A stretch of DNA of 64,000 bases from assembly GCA_023055505.1 (NCBI GenBank), contig JALIRH010000004.1, positions 34,229,502-34,293,501 of the forward strand. Direction: 5' to 3'. The DNA comes from Callipepla californica brunnescens (Eukaryota; Chordata; Aves; Galliformes; Odontophoridae). The notes under the pieces are model-generated. The model saw only the letters and a program-made list of their open reading frames with translations. It did no database searches and was not told the origin of the DNA. The position numbers and the translations under genes were made by a program. Of the stretch, positions 26,401 through 36,770 are shown piece by piece (position 1 is the stretch's first letter; each line of letters starts with the position of its first letter).

Positions 26401-28121
26401 TTGCATGATTTTCAGTTAATAACAAGGGAGATTGGATGTCTCAGAAAATTCAGAAAAAAGGAAATAAGGCTTCATCCTGCCAGTTAGGAAAAAAAATAAT
26501 AAAACCCTCACCCTTCATATGAAAGTAACTTGTAAATACAAGTGGAAAGTATCTGTGTCTTATCACTTAACACTGAATTGGAGAAGGCACTAAAAAATGA
26601 ACCGAAATGCACAGTTGTGTGCCAGTTTACAGTTCAATATATCCTGTTATAAAAAGTTTATCTTTTTTTTTTTTCCCCCACATGTGGTTGCAAAAGCTTC
26701 TGGACAATTAGTGACTGAGTGTTCCCATCCTCTCACTGATGCCAAACAGCAATTCAGAAAAACCTGAACAAAAGCTTTCAGTGGATAACGGAAACGGTCA
26801 AAATCATTATTTAGCTGACACCACCTACAACAATACTTATAACAGTTATGCTGTCTAGGGCAAGTTCAGATATTGTTGGTTTTGTGTGTATGTAGAAGTC
26901 CATTTTTTTGAAGAAAGCTCAGAGAGGTGCTCAAAAGGTTAATTAAAGGCAATGGTTTCTTTCTTCTTTTTTTTTTTTTTTTTTAAAAAGGAGACATTCC
27001 ACAGAGTCAGTATTAGACTCATAAATAAGTCTGCAGGAAAAAGACATTCAATTATTTGAGGTGGAGAAAGGGATAATTTAGTAGATATTTTATTGTTCCA
27101 CTGCTGGTTCCAAGGCTGTCTCACTTCTTTGATCCTAATGCTCATATCTCTTCTAAACTGCAGATCAACACAAGCCCCAAAAGTTCACAGACAAGAGCAA
27201 GTTAAATGAAGCTCTGACCTTGTGAAGAGCCTCTCAAATGCAGATCATATCGGTATTCTGCTATGAATTGCACTCTTTTTTCCATGAATATTAATCCTGT
27301 ACTTGCATTTTCATCATACTTCCAGTCAAAAAAAAAAAATCTGAAACTTTCTCACCTTGCATAATTAAGCATGTAGTATTGAGCAAGTCATCTGCCACAC
27401 TTATTTTCCTTGAGACTGGATTACCAGGATACTTATCTGGCTTTATTTGGAACCTCAGGAATTAGGACATCAAGAAATTCTTGCTCCTTGCCTGAGAAAC
27501 TTCTGTGTCAAGACAATACTCCCTTTTTGCCTGAGTACCACAAAAGGTCAAGTTTATTACATGTATATATAATTGGGCCTGCTTGATACCTGCAGAAACT
27601 ATTCTAACATTACAGGATTCATTCATTAAATTCATTTATCATGTTGCAGGTTGTACAGACATGGCTTTGTCTCAGATGTGAGAATTCTAGTTCTGAAGTC
27701 AACTAGATATCAGGTGCTTAGCTCAAAGCCTCAGTTTAATGTATTCCTACATAGTAAGTTAGAACATTTATGGGAGAAATTTCAACTTAAAAGGTTTAAT
27801 GAAACTATTTTGCATCAACCTTAGCAATTAAAATTACCAAATCACATTGAATTTCTACTGCTTAATACGAGCTAATTAATCAGACTTGTGAATACTGTCC
27901 ATTAATTGCTGAAATATTATTACTCAAGTATTATCCATGTAACTTGGGATGTTCTCAAAATTTTATCTTTTACAGCTTGTATTTACTTCCTTCCATAAAT
28001 TATTATCTGAATTTCTTCTTGAAAGAAATGTAAAATTTAACATCCATTATCACCTTCTTGCTTAAATACAGCCTTTGCTCATCACCTAAATATTACACTC
28101 AACATGCAACATCACATTTAC

Positions 28122-29225
28122 AGAATCACAGAATTGTAGGAGTTGGAATGGAACTCTAGAGATCATGGAGTCCAATCCCCTGCCAAAGCAGCTCCCTTCC
28201 CCAGGTTGCACAGGTAGGCACCCAGGTGGGTCTGGAACATCTCCAGAAAAGGAGACTCCACCACCTCTTAGGGCAGCTTGTTCCAGTGTTCCATCATCCT
28301 CACTGTGAAGAAGCTCACATGCATACCTGTGCAGAACTTCCTATGCATCAGTTTGTGGCCATTTCCCCTAGTTGTATTACCACACACTGCAGAGAAGAAT
28401 CCAGCCTTGTCCCTTTGTCTCCCGCTCCTTAGATATTTATAGACATGGATCAGATCCCCTCTGAGTCTTCTTTTTTCAAGGCTAAACAGACCCAGGTCTC
28501 TCAGCCTTTCCTCATAAGGCAGATGTTCCGCTCCCTTTATCATCTTTGCAGGCCTCTGCAGGAATCTTTTGAGGAGATCCCTGTCTTTTTGTGTACCAAG
28601 GAGCCCAGAACTGGACACAATACTCCAGGTGAGGCTTCACCAGGGCAGAATATAGGGGGAAGGTCACCTCCCTTGACCTGCTGGCCACGCTCTTTTTAAT
28701 GCGCCCCAGGATACCATTGGCCTTCTTGGCACAGGGGCACCCTGCTGGCTCACGGCCAGCCTGTTGTCCACCAAGACACCCAGGTCCCTCTCCTCAGAGC
28801 TTCTCTCCAGCAGGTCATCCCCCAACCTGTACTGGTGCATGCAGTTATTCCTCCCTAGATGCAAGACTCTACACTTGTTGTTTTTAAACCTCATCTGGTT
28901 CCTCTCTGCCCAACTCCCCAGCCTGCCCAGGTTTCACTAAATGGCAGCACAACCTTCCAGCACGTCAGCCATTCCTCCCAGCTTTGTATCATCAGAAAAC
29001 TTGCTGAGGGTGGACTCTATCCCCTCATTAAGGTCTCTGATGAGGATGTTGAACAGGACTATACCCAGCATTTACTCCTGAGGGACACTGCTGAGTACAG
29101 GCCTCCAACTGGACTCTGCACCACCCTCCAGGCTCTGCCAGTCAGCCAGTTCTCAACCCACCTCACTGCCTACTCATCTATTCCACACTTCCTCAATTTT
29201 GCACATAGGGTGCGTAGAGCATTAA
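28122..29225 (-). mobile_element. CR1 LINE, 1.1 kb, 5'-truncated
   Basis: The longest CR1 copy in the window. The plus strand starts with the reversed tail ACAGAATCACAGAATTGTAG. The minus strand translates, in order, to KCRVLHLGRNNCMHQYRLGD and [15 protein letters not shown], then [20 protein letters not shown] and YKYLRSGRQRDKAGFFSAV. All are pieces of the C-terminal third of CR1 ORF2 (reverse transcriptase protein). Frame breaks separate them, so it encodes nothing functional. It ends near the segment CTCACTGCCTACTCATCTAT. Confidence 0.93.
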
Positions 29226-29984
29226 AAAGACATTTTTTTAAGGTGCAACCATTTTGGGCAACAACTTTTTTTAGATCTCAGGTTTATTGCATACCACTAC
29301 AAATAGTGCTTATGTATCTCTCCATCCCTTGAATGAGGTCCTTAGTCATGTGCTTTTTTTTTTGTTTGTCTTGCCTGTTTATTCTCATTCTTGTAATACT
29401 TCAATTGCCTTGACACTGTTTTCTAAGGTAAAACAAGTTGTAATTTTCAGTTTTCTAATACGCAAGGAATACCAACAGCAGTGCCAGCCAGTGTGACATT
29501 TGAATATGCTGACTGATCAATTAGTATATCACCTTTTGCAGTAGATATTTTCTACAAACCTTTGTCTACAGCATTATAAAAAGATAATCACAATGGATTT
29601 TCTTATTAATATTTACTCAAAGATAATTATGCATATAAGAAAATAAAAGAGATTTCTAATAATACCTGCACTATAAATTAGTAGGAACAACAATTAACAA
29701 TCTCTAGGGAATAACAAGAAAAGTAGTTCAAAGGGACAAAACAGAAGTCACACTTTTTTAATATTATTTTTTTAATAAAATTTCCTTCTTTTCTTTAATG
29801 GATTTTTTCCTGCTAGGGCTATTTTTTCCTTCCCTTCTACATAAAAAACAAGCCAAATATATGATGTTATCATAGCAAGTCATGCAGTCAAATGAGTCTA
29901 AGAATTGCTTAATTTCGCAGAACATTTGGAGTTATCAATAAACATTCACTATATTTCCAGATAAGCAGTTTGGTTGTATATCAC
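29226..29984. other. Gene-free sequence between two CR1 copies
   Basis: AT-rich, with poly-T patches. Nothing recognised. Confidence 0.6.
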
Positions 29985-30417
29985 ATGGAAGACAGAGGGA
30001 AGATATGGGAGAATCAGTATGGCTTCACCAAGGGCAAATCCTATTTAACCAACATAGTGGCCTTCTATGGTGGTGTCACTGCATCAGTGGACACAGAAGG
30101 AGCCAGCTGGGGCTGTTCAGCATGAAGAGAAGACTTCAAGGTAACCTGAGAGTGGCCTTCCAGTACCTAAATGGAACAGACTCTTCAGCAAAGTCTGTGG
30201 TGATAGAACAGGGGGAAATGCTTCAAGCTTAAGGAGGGTAGGTTTAGAGTGGGTATAAGGAATATGTCTTTTACAGTGAGGTGCTGGACTTCCAAGGTGA
30301 GGCTGGATCAAGCTCTGGGCTTGATTTATCTGTGAGTGTCCTGTCCAGGGAAGTTGGACTAGATGACTTTAAAAGGCCATTTCCAACTCTGATTCCATAA
30401 TTCCGTGATACTATGAC
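29985..30417 (+). mobile_element. CR1 LINE with an internal deletion
   Basis: The plus strand runs from GGCTTCACCAAGGGCAAATC, a reverse-transcriptase segment, to TGGTGTCACTGCATCAGTGG. At about 30090-30100 it jumps to GCTGGGGCTGTTCAGCATGA, which lies far downstream in a full CR1. It then continues to the 3' end with TTGGACTAGATGACTTTAAA and the tail at 30417. Several hundred bases of ORF2 are therefore missing inside the copy. The size of the gap is from knowledge of the family, not measured. Confidence 0.85.
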
Positions 30418-30467
30418 ATAATAATTAGAAAATAGGAATTTGATTGCTGAATTGCTGTTATAAATGT

Positions 30468-30520
30468 ATAAATATATATATATAATATATGTATTTATAG
30501 ATATATTATATATATTATAT
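30468..30520. repeat. AT-rich alternating repeat
   Basis: Imperfect TA/ATT repeats (TATATATATA, ATATTATATATATTATATT) just after the CR1 tail at 30417. They could fold into cruciform structures. Confidence 0.8.
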
Positions 30521-32043
30521 TGATCTGGATGGTAAACAGACAACCAGTGAATAAAACCAGTGAATAAAGAGAAGCTCACCTTTTCCAGATGATTGAGGTT
30601 CAACAGTAACTCCCCAAGAAAGAGATCTCCAATGAGAGAGCCTTCCCTAGGGGTGATCAGCCCTTAAATGGGATCTGGGAGAGGTGGAGCCAGACTCCAC
30701 CCCTCCTGGTCACACAGGTACACTGCCTTCACCTGCGCTCCTGCAGCTGACTCAGTGTTTGCCTCAGGTGATCAATCAGTGGTTCAGGTCGTGATTCAGC
30801 AGTTCCCATGCAATTAGATGGCACATATTTCTCTACAGTACTCTTTTAATGTGCCCTGAATTCTTTCAAAAAACTTGTTTTTAAAGAACTCATCTTCCAT
30901 GCACATCCAGTTCTTCCATCTTTATGTTTAGAGATAAGCACCTAGTTTGTGGCAAGTTCCATCAAACTTTGTATGATGTTTTTGTGTTCTACAGCAAAAT
31001 GCTCACCTGCAAGTATCCAATGTCTTAACGGTATTATTTTTCTTGAAGACTTAATTTTTTTTATGTTCAACACATTAAGTGATAAAAGTCAGTCATATTT
31101 GGCATGGTCATCCTCTTTTGTACAAGTGTGATAATATTTATTTGTATTTTCTATTAAAAGAAGTGTGTCTCCATGTGAATGTATCTCCATTCTTTATCAC
31201 AGTTTGAGAGACTTGCGCAAAATGTCTTGACATTTTCCATTAAAAAAAAAAAAAAAAGGCAATAACAACAACAGAATTAAAAAAAAAAAAAGAACAATTT
31301 TGGGATGAGTTCATGCCTGGAATGTTTCAGAAAAAAAATACAGAAGATTATGTTTCAAAACGGAGTGATGAATAATGGAAAGTATGAGCTGTGAAGTTCT
31401 ATTATATCAGTTGTATTTAGGTTAACCACGTTTAATTTTTTAAGCTCATAAATCCTTAAGAAATGTTAATCACATGATGGACTTATTTGTAGATTTACAT
31501 AATGCCCTGAAGGAGCCATGGATTGTTGCATTCTGTGGTGACTCATGAACATCTCTGGTTCAGGCTGCCAGGACAGAGAAAGCAGGCTGAATAGCTTGAT
31601 TTTGTATGAACTGTGATTGAATTTCCAGCAGTTATCCTCAGGCCACTCCATAGCATTTTCAGCTCAATAAGATATTAAAACTAAAAAGAGGGAGAAAAAG
31701 AGAACTTCAGATTTCGAACAAAACATTGTTCTCTTTCATTCTGTGGAAACTGAATGTTATGAAGTTTAAGCATATGCACACACTTAAAAAGAAATATCTT
31801 AGGTCTTTGAATTAGTTGCGCACTATATCCAAGTTAGTTATTCCAACAAAGGCATACAAAATTTTTCACGTGGTAGTTATATTACATATACAAATGCATA
31901 CAAAAAGTTTTCAGATGGTGTGTAGTTTTTATCAACAAAAATGCTACTACTTCTTAATTGCATTTTCACTTGCGTACCAACAACTTTGCTAATAGCTCTT
32001 GTTTTCTAAATATCAGTGAACATATATACACACTACATGTTAA
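30521..32043. other. Gene-free sequence with a less AT-rich patch
   Basis: The part at 30600-30830 is GC-richer and contains a hairpin GGTGGAG/CTCCACC (30683-30701). It may be an old LTR or other repeat piece that I cannot name. The rest is AT-rich, with A runs near 31240-31300. Confidence 0.5.
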
Positions 32044-32151
32044 TCATAGAATGGCTGAGGTTGGAAGGGATCTTAAACATCGTCGAGCTCCAATACCCAC
32101 CCTGTGAGCAGCATTGCCGCTCATATCAGGCTGCCCAGGGCGCTCATCCAT
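32044..32151 (-). mobile_element. CR1 3' end fragment
   Basis: The plus strand begins CATAGAATGGCTGAGGTTGG and continues AAGGGATCTTAAACATCGTC, then GCAGCATTGCCGCTCATATC and GGCTGCCCAGGGCGCTCATC. This is the reversed last 100 bases of a CR1 element. Confidence 0.9.
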
Positions 32152-32606
32152 GTTTATAATATAACATGTGTTTAATATACCATGCATGCATTTTAAAACT
32201 GCATTATTTATTGTATGCCTACATAAAAATAAGTCTACAGAAATCTCAAAGCACTATCAAGTGATGTAGTCTATTTTTTTTCTTCAATTGACAAAGCAAA
32301 CAGATTTAAGATACTTAATTAAAATCTTACCAGTGATTAAATATATCATAAGTGACAATGTATGGTAATAGACAGTTAAGAAATAGTTATTTGGGTTCCT
32401 ACTCATCTGTCAAGTGATCTGATTTATCTGCTGTCCACAAATGAACATCAGACACAATCTAATGATGTTTTAATAGAGGGAAGCTTGGCAGATAGTATTC
32501 TGGGTAATGATCCAGGCTGCAGTTATCTCAGATATTACTTATAGTATCTATTTACCTGGCCTCAAACAAATAGGAAGTGAAAAAGAGAAAGGAAGAAAAG
32601 ATGGGA

Positions 32607-32666
32607 AAGGGCAAGGGCAAGGGCAAGGGCAAGGGCAAGGGCAAGGGCAAGGGCAAGGGCAAGGGC
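32607..32666. repeat. (AAGGGC)10 hexamer array
   Basis: Exactly ten tandem copies of AAGGGC without interruption. The plus strand has ten GGG runs spaced by CAA, an ideal quadruplex pattern. It abuts the purine repeat that follows. Confidence 0.97.
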
Positions 32667-32895
32667 AAGGAAGAAGAGAGAAGAGAAGAGAAGAGGAAGA
32701 GAAGAGGAAGAGAAGAGGAAGAGAAGAGGAAGAGAAGAGGAAGAGAAGAGAAGAGAAGAGAAGAGAAGAGAAGAGAAGAGAAGAGAAGAGAAGAGAAGAG
32801 AAGAGAAGAGAAGAGAAGAGAAGAGAAGAGAAGAGAAGAGAAGAGAAGAGAAGAGAAGAGAAGAGAAGAGAAGAGAAGAGAAGAGAAGAGAAGAG
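32667..32895. repeat. GA-rich repeat ending in (AAGAG)31
   Basis: A pure purine plus strand. A short irregular part is followed by 11-base units AAGAGGAAGAG (about 32691-32740), then 31 uninterrupted copies of AAGAG (32741-32895). The long open frames on both strands here are artefacts of the repeat, since neither strand gives a stop. Length is likely to vary between individuals, and assembly of the array may be approximate. Confidence 0.95.
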
Positions 32896-33539
32896 AAGGT
32901 AAAATGATTTAATTGGCCCAGGCTCTGTGCTCTGGCACAGTAAATGTTTAAATCACTGAAGCAGCCCATTTGCTTCTGTAGCAGGAGAAAACATGAATTT
33001 GATTAAAACAGCAAAAATGCAGCAGGAAAATCATCCTCCTCCGCAGACAGTTTGGGAATGGAAACATACCTAGTTCTCATGGTCCATTTGTTTTTCTGTT
33101 ATTGCTCTGGTCAGTTCTAGCAAAATTCTGTCCTTTAAAGGAAAATGATCCCACAGCATCAGTGGACCACTGAAGAATGCCTCTTCTCAAGGGGTGATCT
33201 ACTTCAAGAACAAGGGGAAAGATAGTAAGGAAGGCTTTATGGGGTCATGAAGGACTGACTTTGCCCTTAAAATCTGCCCTTTGTCTCATATTGACATTGA
33301 CTATGATACTGAGTTTACAATGACTGTTTGTCTGCTTTCTTTTATAACTCACAGAAACAAGTTTAAATAGCTGTCATAAACCACAAAGAGCATTTTCTGG
33401 CTTTGTCACAGTCACAGAGTTTCTGAAACCTGAAGAAAATTATTTGTGCCCTGTAAAATATCATTTCAGATGCTCAAAGTCCCATAAAAGGCACAAGTAA
33501 ATGGAAATTGAGGCCTTGTGAAATCTGTCATAAATATCA

Positions 33540-33905
33540 TAAAATCATAGAATCAGAGAAATGATTGAGTTGGAAGGGAAATTAAAGTCCATCCAGTTCT
33601 CACCCCCTGCCTTGGGCAAGGCAGATCAGCCTACCCTGAGCCCCATCTATCCTAGCCTTGAACACTTCTGGGGATGGGGCATCCACATACTGTCTTGAGC
33701 AGTCCGTGCCAGTGCCTGCCTTACTGCACTGTGAGTAATGAACCTCCTTCTAGCATCTAATTTGATCTCTCCTCTGCTGGTTTAAAACTATTCCCCTTGT
33801 CTTATAAGTATCAGCATGTAAATAGGTCTGTCTCCCTCCTGTTCATAAGTTCCTTTGAAATACTGAAAGGCCACAACGAGATCTCTTCAGAGCCACCTAA
33901 ACACA
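33540..33905 (-). mobile_element. CR1 LINE fragment
   Basis: Plus strand from ATCATAGAATCAGAGAAATG and GAGTTGGAAGGGAAATTAAA through the reversed ORF2 end, including ATTCCCCTTGTCTTATAAGT and AACGAGATCTCTTCAGAGCC. No intact frame. Confidence 0.88.
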
Positions 33906-36039
33906 TAAGGGAAAGCTCTTACAACTGGTAGTCCCATTGGAACAGAAATGACCTGATGAATTTCCCTGTCTCACCTACTGTGATACTTCCACAGCTGAAA
34001 AAAATGTTGAACTACTGTCTCAAAATAATAACCAGGATGATCTGATCTTCCAAACTGCTCAGCACCAGTATAATGTAGAAGCAATTAAGGGGTCACTGCA
34101 GTCTGCCCAAAGAAACTAGGTGTGATGCTGAACAATTGGCCATGGTATTGTATGACAGAGAAGTAAGGTATACAGATGTTGGTGACAGGCAAGAAAAATT
34201 TCCTGGAAGAACAGTTATGAAGTTTACATCCAGCCCAGCTGTTTTCTATGATAGAGATGTACTTCTGACTTCTCAAGTACTTTCAGATGTTCTGGAAGCA
34301 CTCATGGCAAAGTGGTGCTATTTTCCATCAGATGTGTTCAGTATTTAGGTGAAATTCTGAGGGCAGTTTTAGTGCTATGAAATATTGAGCCCCACACAGT
34401 GCCATGCAGTCCATCTGTAAATATCTTTAAGGATCACTGGAAAGAACATCTGCATCTGGTAAGAATTTACTGTTTCTTCCATACTGAGAGAAATCTACAA
34501 GACTTTCTCTTCTCATCAAGCAAGTGCTTTTCATTTACAAGCACAGTCCACCAATTTCTGGTTTGGAGGGATTGATCTAATTTCCTGTGAGTCTGTGAGT
34601 AAACCTCAGAAAGATTGGCCTTGTAAGATATCTGGCCAGGTCTAGCATATGGCACTCCCGACACTCAGTCCTTCACCCTGTGCAAGACTAGAGCATCAGC
34701 TTTATGAGTTTTTAGTAACTGCTGACAGACTTGGAGAGTGATGAATTCTGGTAGCCACGGTTGAGATTAAAATCTGAATGTTTCCTGCCTTGCAGTTTGC
34801 AGGAAGTGAACTACTTGTTCATCCTGTTACTGTCTGCCCAGAAGCCCAGTGCTTAGCACTGCAGGCTGGCACATGGAAAACTATCTGTGAGAGCAAACCT
34901 GTGCGCAGATAATCAGTGACACTGAGGATATCAGGGTAAACAGAAAAAAGTGCTTCATATCTAACATGAACTTCTGACAAATGACATCTTTTAAAAAGTA
35001 TTCACACTTGAAATGAAGCTCTTGGGTAATCTGCTGCCTTAAATAAACTCCACAAATCCGAAGACTGTCATGGGAAAATCATCACCAAGAGTATTTTAGT
35101 CTGCAAAGAGCAAAAGATAGGAAATCAGGTGCAGGAAGGATATAAGGGGAAAGGAACTGGGCTAAAGGACGTCAAAGGCTGACTAATTCCTAAAGAAGAT
35201 AATGCTTGGAGAAAACTTCCCCTCCTATTTTCTGCACATTTAACCAATCATCAAATCACAACAGCTTTTTTAAAGTCAATGCAAATGCTATATATATGAA
35301 AAATGTGGTAAATACTGATTCAAAAAGAGAGTTTTTTATTTTTTTTTCCTTCTTGCTACTTGTTCTTTGGTTTTATGTAATAAGCAACATCTTACCAGGA
35401 ACTAGAATCTTTAAGGTATTGATTCTTGATTTATATGTTCTAGAATGGTCATTCCTTTCCTAGACAAGTGACATAGCGAGGCATAGTGAAATCTTTAAGG
35501 ATTTCAACAGGATGCTCACTCACATAAGTTGATTCCAGAAGAGCACAAATTGATATAAAGGAACAATTGATATAAAAGTCATATGTCAGCCAGATTACAG
35601 GAATATTCACATCACTTAAGTCTTCTTTCAGTACTTTTGAGGATTATTTTAGCAATCTGATCTGGATAATGTAAAGAGAGTTTTTGTTTTGTTTTTCTAA
35701 AGGCATGTCCAGGACGCAAAGATGTAACATTTTCCATATCTTTCCTGTTGTTGATTTCCTTTCCTATTTCTTACCTATATTCACAAGTAGTTTTTAGATA
35801 CAGGGTACTTTAAAGCTTAGTGTAACAAAGGTGACAAAGAGGAGAAAAATTGTAAAATAAAGCTTAAATCACAAAGTGAGTTTGTTTCAGAAGCTGCAGG
35901 ACTTTCTTCTATTTACATTTTTCTTATCTGTGACAGTGATTTTAATTTTATTTTTCACATAAGTGTGCAATTCATTTTTTATTTTTTTTTCATGTTCATT
36001 GAAGTGAAAACCTCTGCGTAACAGCCGCATTCGCAATAA
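33906..36039. other. Gene-free sequence downstream of DIO2
   Basis: No exon or named repeat seen between the CR1 copy and the CR1 tail at 36040. Confidence 0.6.
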
Positions 36040-36137
36040 ATTTGGTGGGTAGGGATGGTGGTGTGAGGATGGTTGGACTAGATGATCTTGTAGGTCCTTT
36101 CCAACCTAATGTATCTATGAATCTATGAATCTATGAA
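36040..36137 (+). mobile_element. CR1 3' end with 8-base tail repeats
   Basis: Carries GGTTGGACTAGATGATCTTG and GTCCTTTCCAACCT, followed by three copies of ATCTATGA (36113-36136), the short tandem tail that ends CR1 elements. Plus orientation, about 300 bases beyond the DIO2 poly(A) signal. Confidence 0.88.
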
Positions 36138-36468
36138 ATTTGACCAAGTCTTGTGTGCTATGTGAGGATTGGTATGTTTCCTTCAAGCACATACATCTTT
36201 TTAAAGTACTGTAATTCCACTCAGACTCAAGTGCTGTACTAGTATCTCAGTTTCTCTCCTTTATATTTCTTAGAAGTTGAGTAGCAATCAAATATTTCAT
36301 AAATCTCAGCATTTATATGAACAGACATATTGCTTACAGCCAAATCAGGGTGATGAACCTATGTTAGTAAATATTTTTTAAGTTTTCCTGATCTAATGTC
36401 AATTCCACTGCACATTAATAACCAACTTTAGAATAAAAAGACGTAAAAGAGATATTTTTTTTCAATAG

Positions 36469-36474
36469 TTTATT
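36469..36474 (-). terminator. DIO2 polyadenylation signal AATAAA
   Basis: The plus-strand TTTATT reads as AATAAA in the sense direction, about 240 bases downstream of the SECIS core. Cleavage is expected 10-30 bases further, near 36440-36460. It is the first canonical hexamer I see past the SECIS. The placement is inferred. Confidence 0.65.
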
Positions 36475-36697
36475 ATAATACAAGAAAAAAAATAAAAGAA
36501 ATCAAGAAAGCATATTTCATGGAGCACCATATTGTAACAAAATTTTGCTGGTTCTCCTATAAAGTGTATTTTTGACATTTAAACAATGACACATAGTAAG
36601 TACACACAGGTATCTACACCCCAGCAATTTTGTTAACGGCCCTTAAAGAGACTCCCCCCGCTTTCAAACACAGAGACACAAAGGTGCACACAGGAAA

Positions 36698-36770
36698 GCC
36701 AGTGTGAAAGTATCCGAACACCAACTGAGTCAATTACTCTTTTGTCAGTGCTCTTCATAAACACACAAGC
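36698..36770 (-). promoter_or_regulatory. SECIS element of DIO2 (form 2)
   Basis: A selenocysteine insertion hairpin in the 3' UTR, read on the minus strand. Helix I pairs 36770-36762 with 36706-36698 (one T-T mismatch). The core has ATGA (36758-36755) facing GGAT (36715-36712), giving the U-U, G-A, A-G, A-G non-Watson-Crick quartet. Helix II is ten pairs, GAGCACTGAC with GTTGGTGTTC. The apical bulge is AAAA, followed by a minihelix GAGT/ACTC around AATTG, which makes it form 2. All diagnostic SECIS parts are present at the usual spacing (11 bases from ATGA to the A-run). It binds SBP2 and recruits the Sec elongation factor to decode the UGA about 4.8 kb upstream in the mRNA. Confidence 0.95.

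Larger units (their letters stand above)
23131..28121. other. Gene-free sequence with a CR1 tail and a MIR relic
   Basis: Apart from the CR1 end at 24460, the AT repeat at 23603 and the MIR-like relic at 26303, nothing is recognised. The 25040-25400 part is less AT-rich than its surroundings and is of unknown origin. Confidence 0.55.

Noticed and set aside
28664..28894. Reverse-transcriptase-like frame as a gene
   Set aside because: It is the C-terminal part of CR1 ORF2 in a truncated, frame-broken copy, so it is annotated as the mobile element only.
32607..32895. Regular repeats as a CRISPR array
   Set aside because: The units are tandem without spacers and the DNA is vertebrate.
32507..32969. 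Three long open frames on both strands
   Set aside because: They are produced by the AAGGGC and AAGAG repeats, which contain no stops. Low-complexity translation only.
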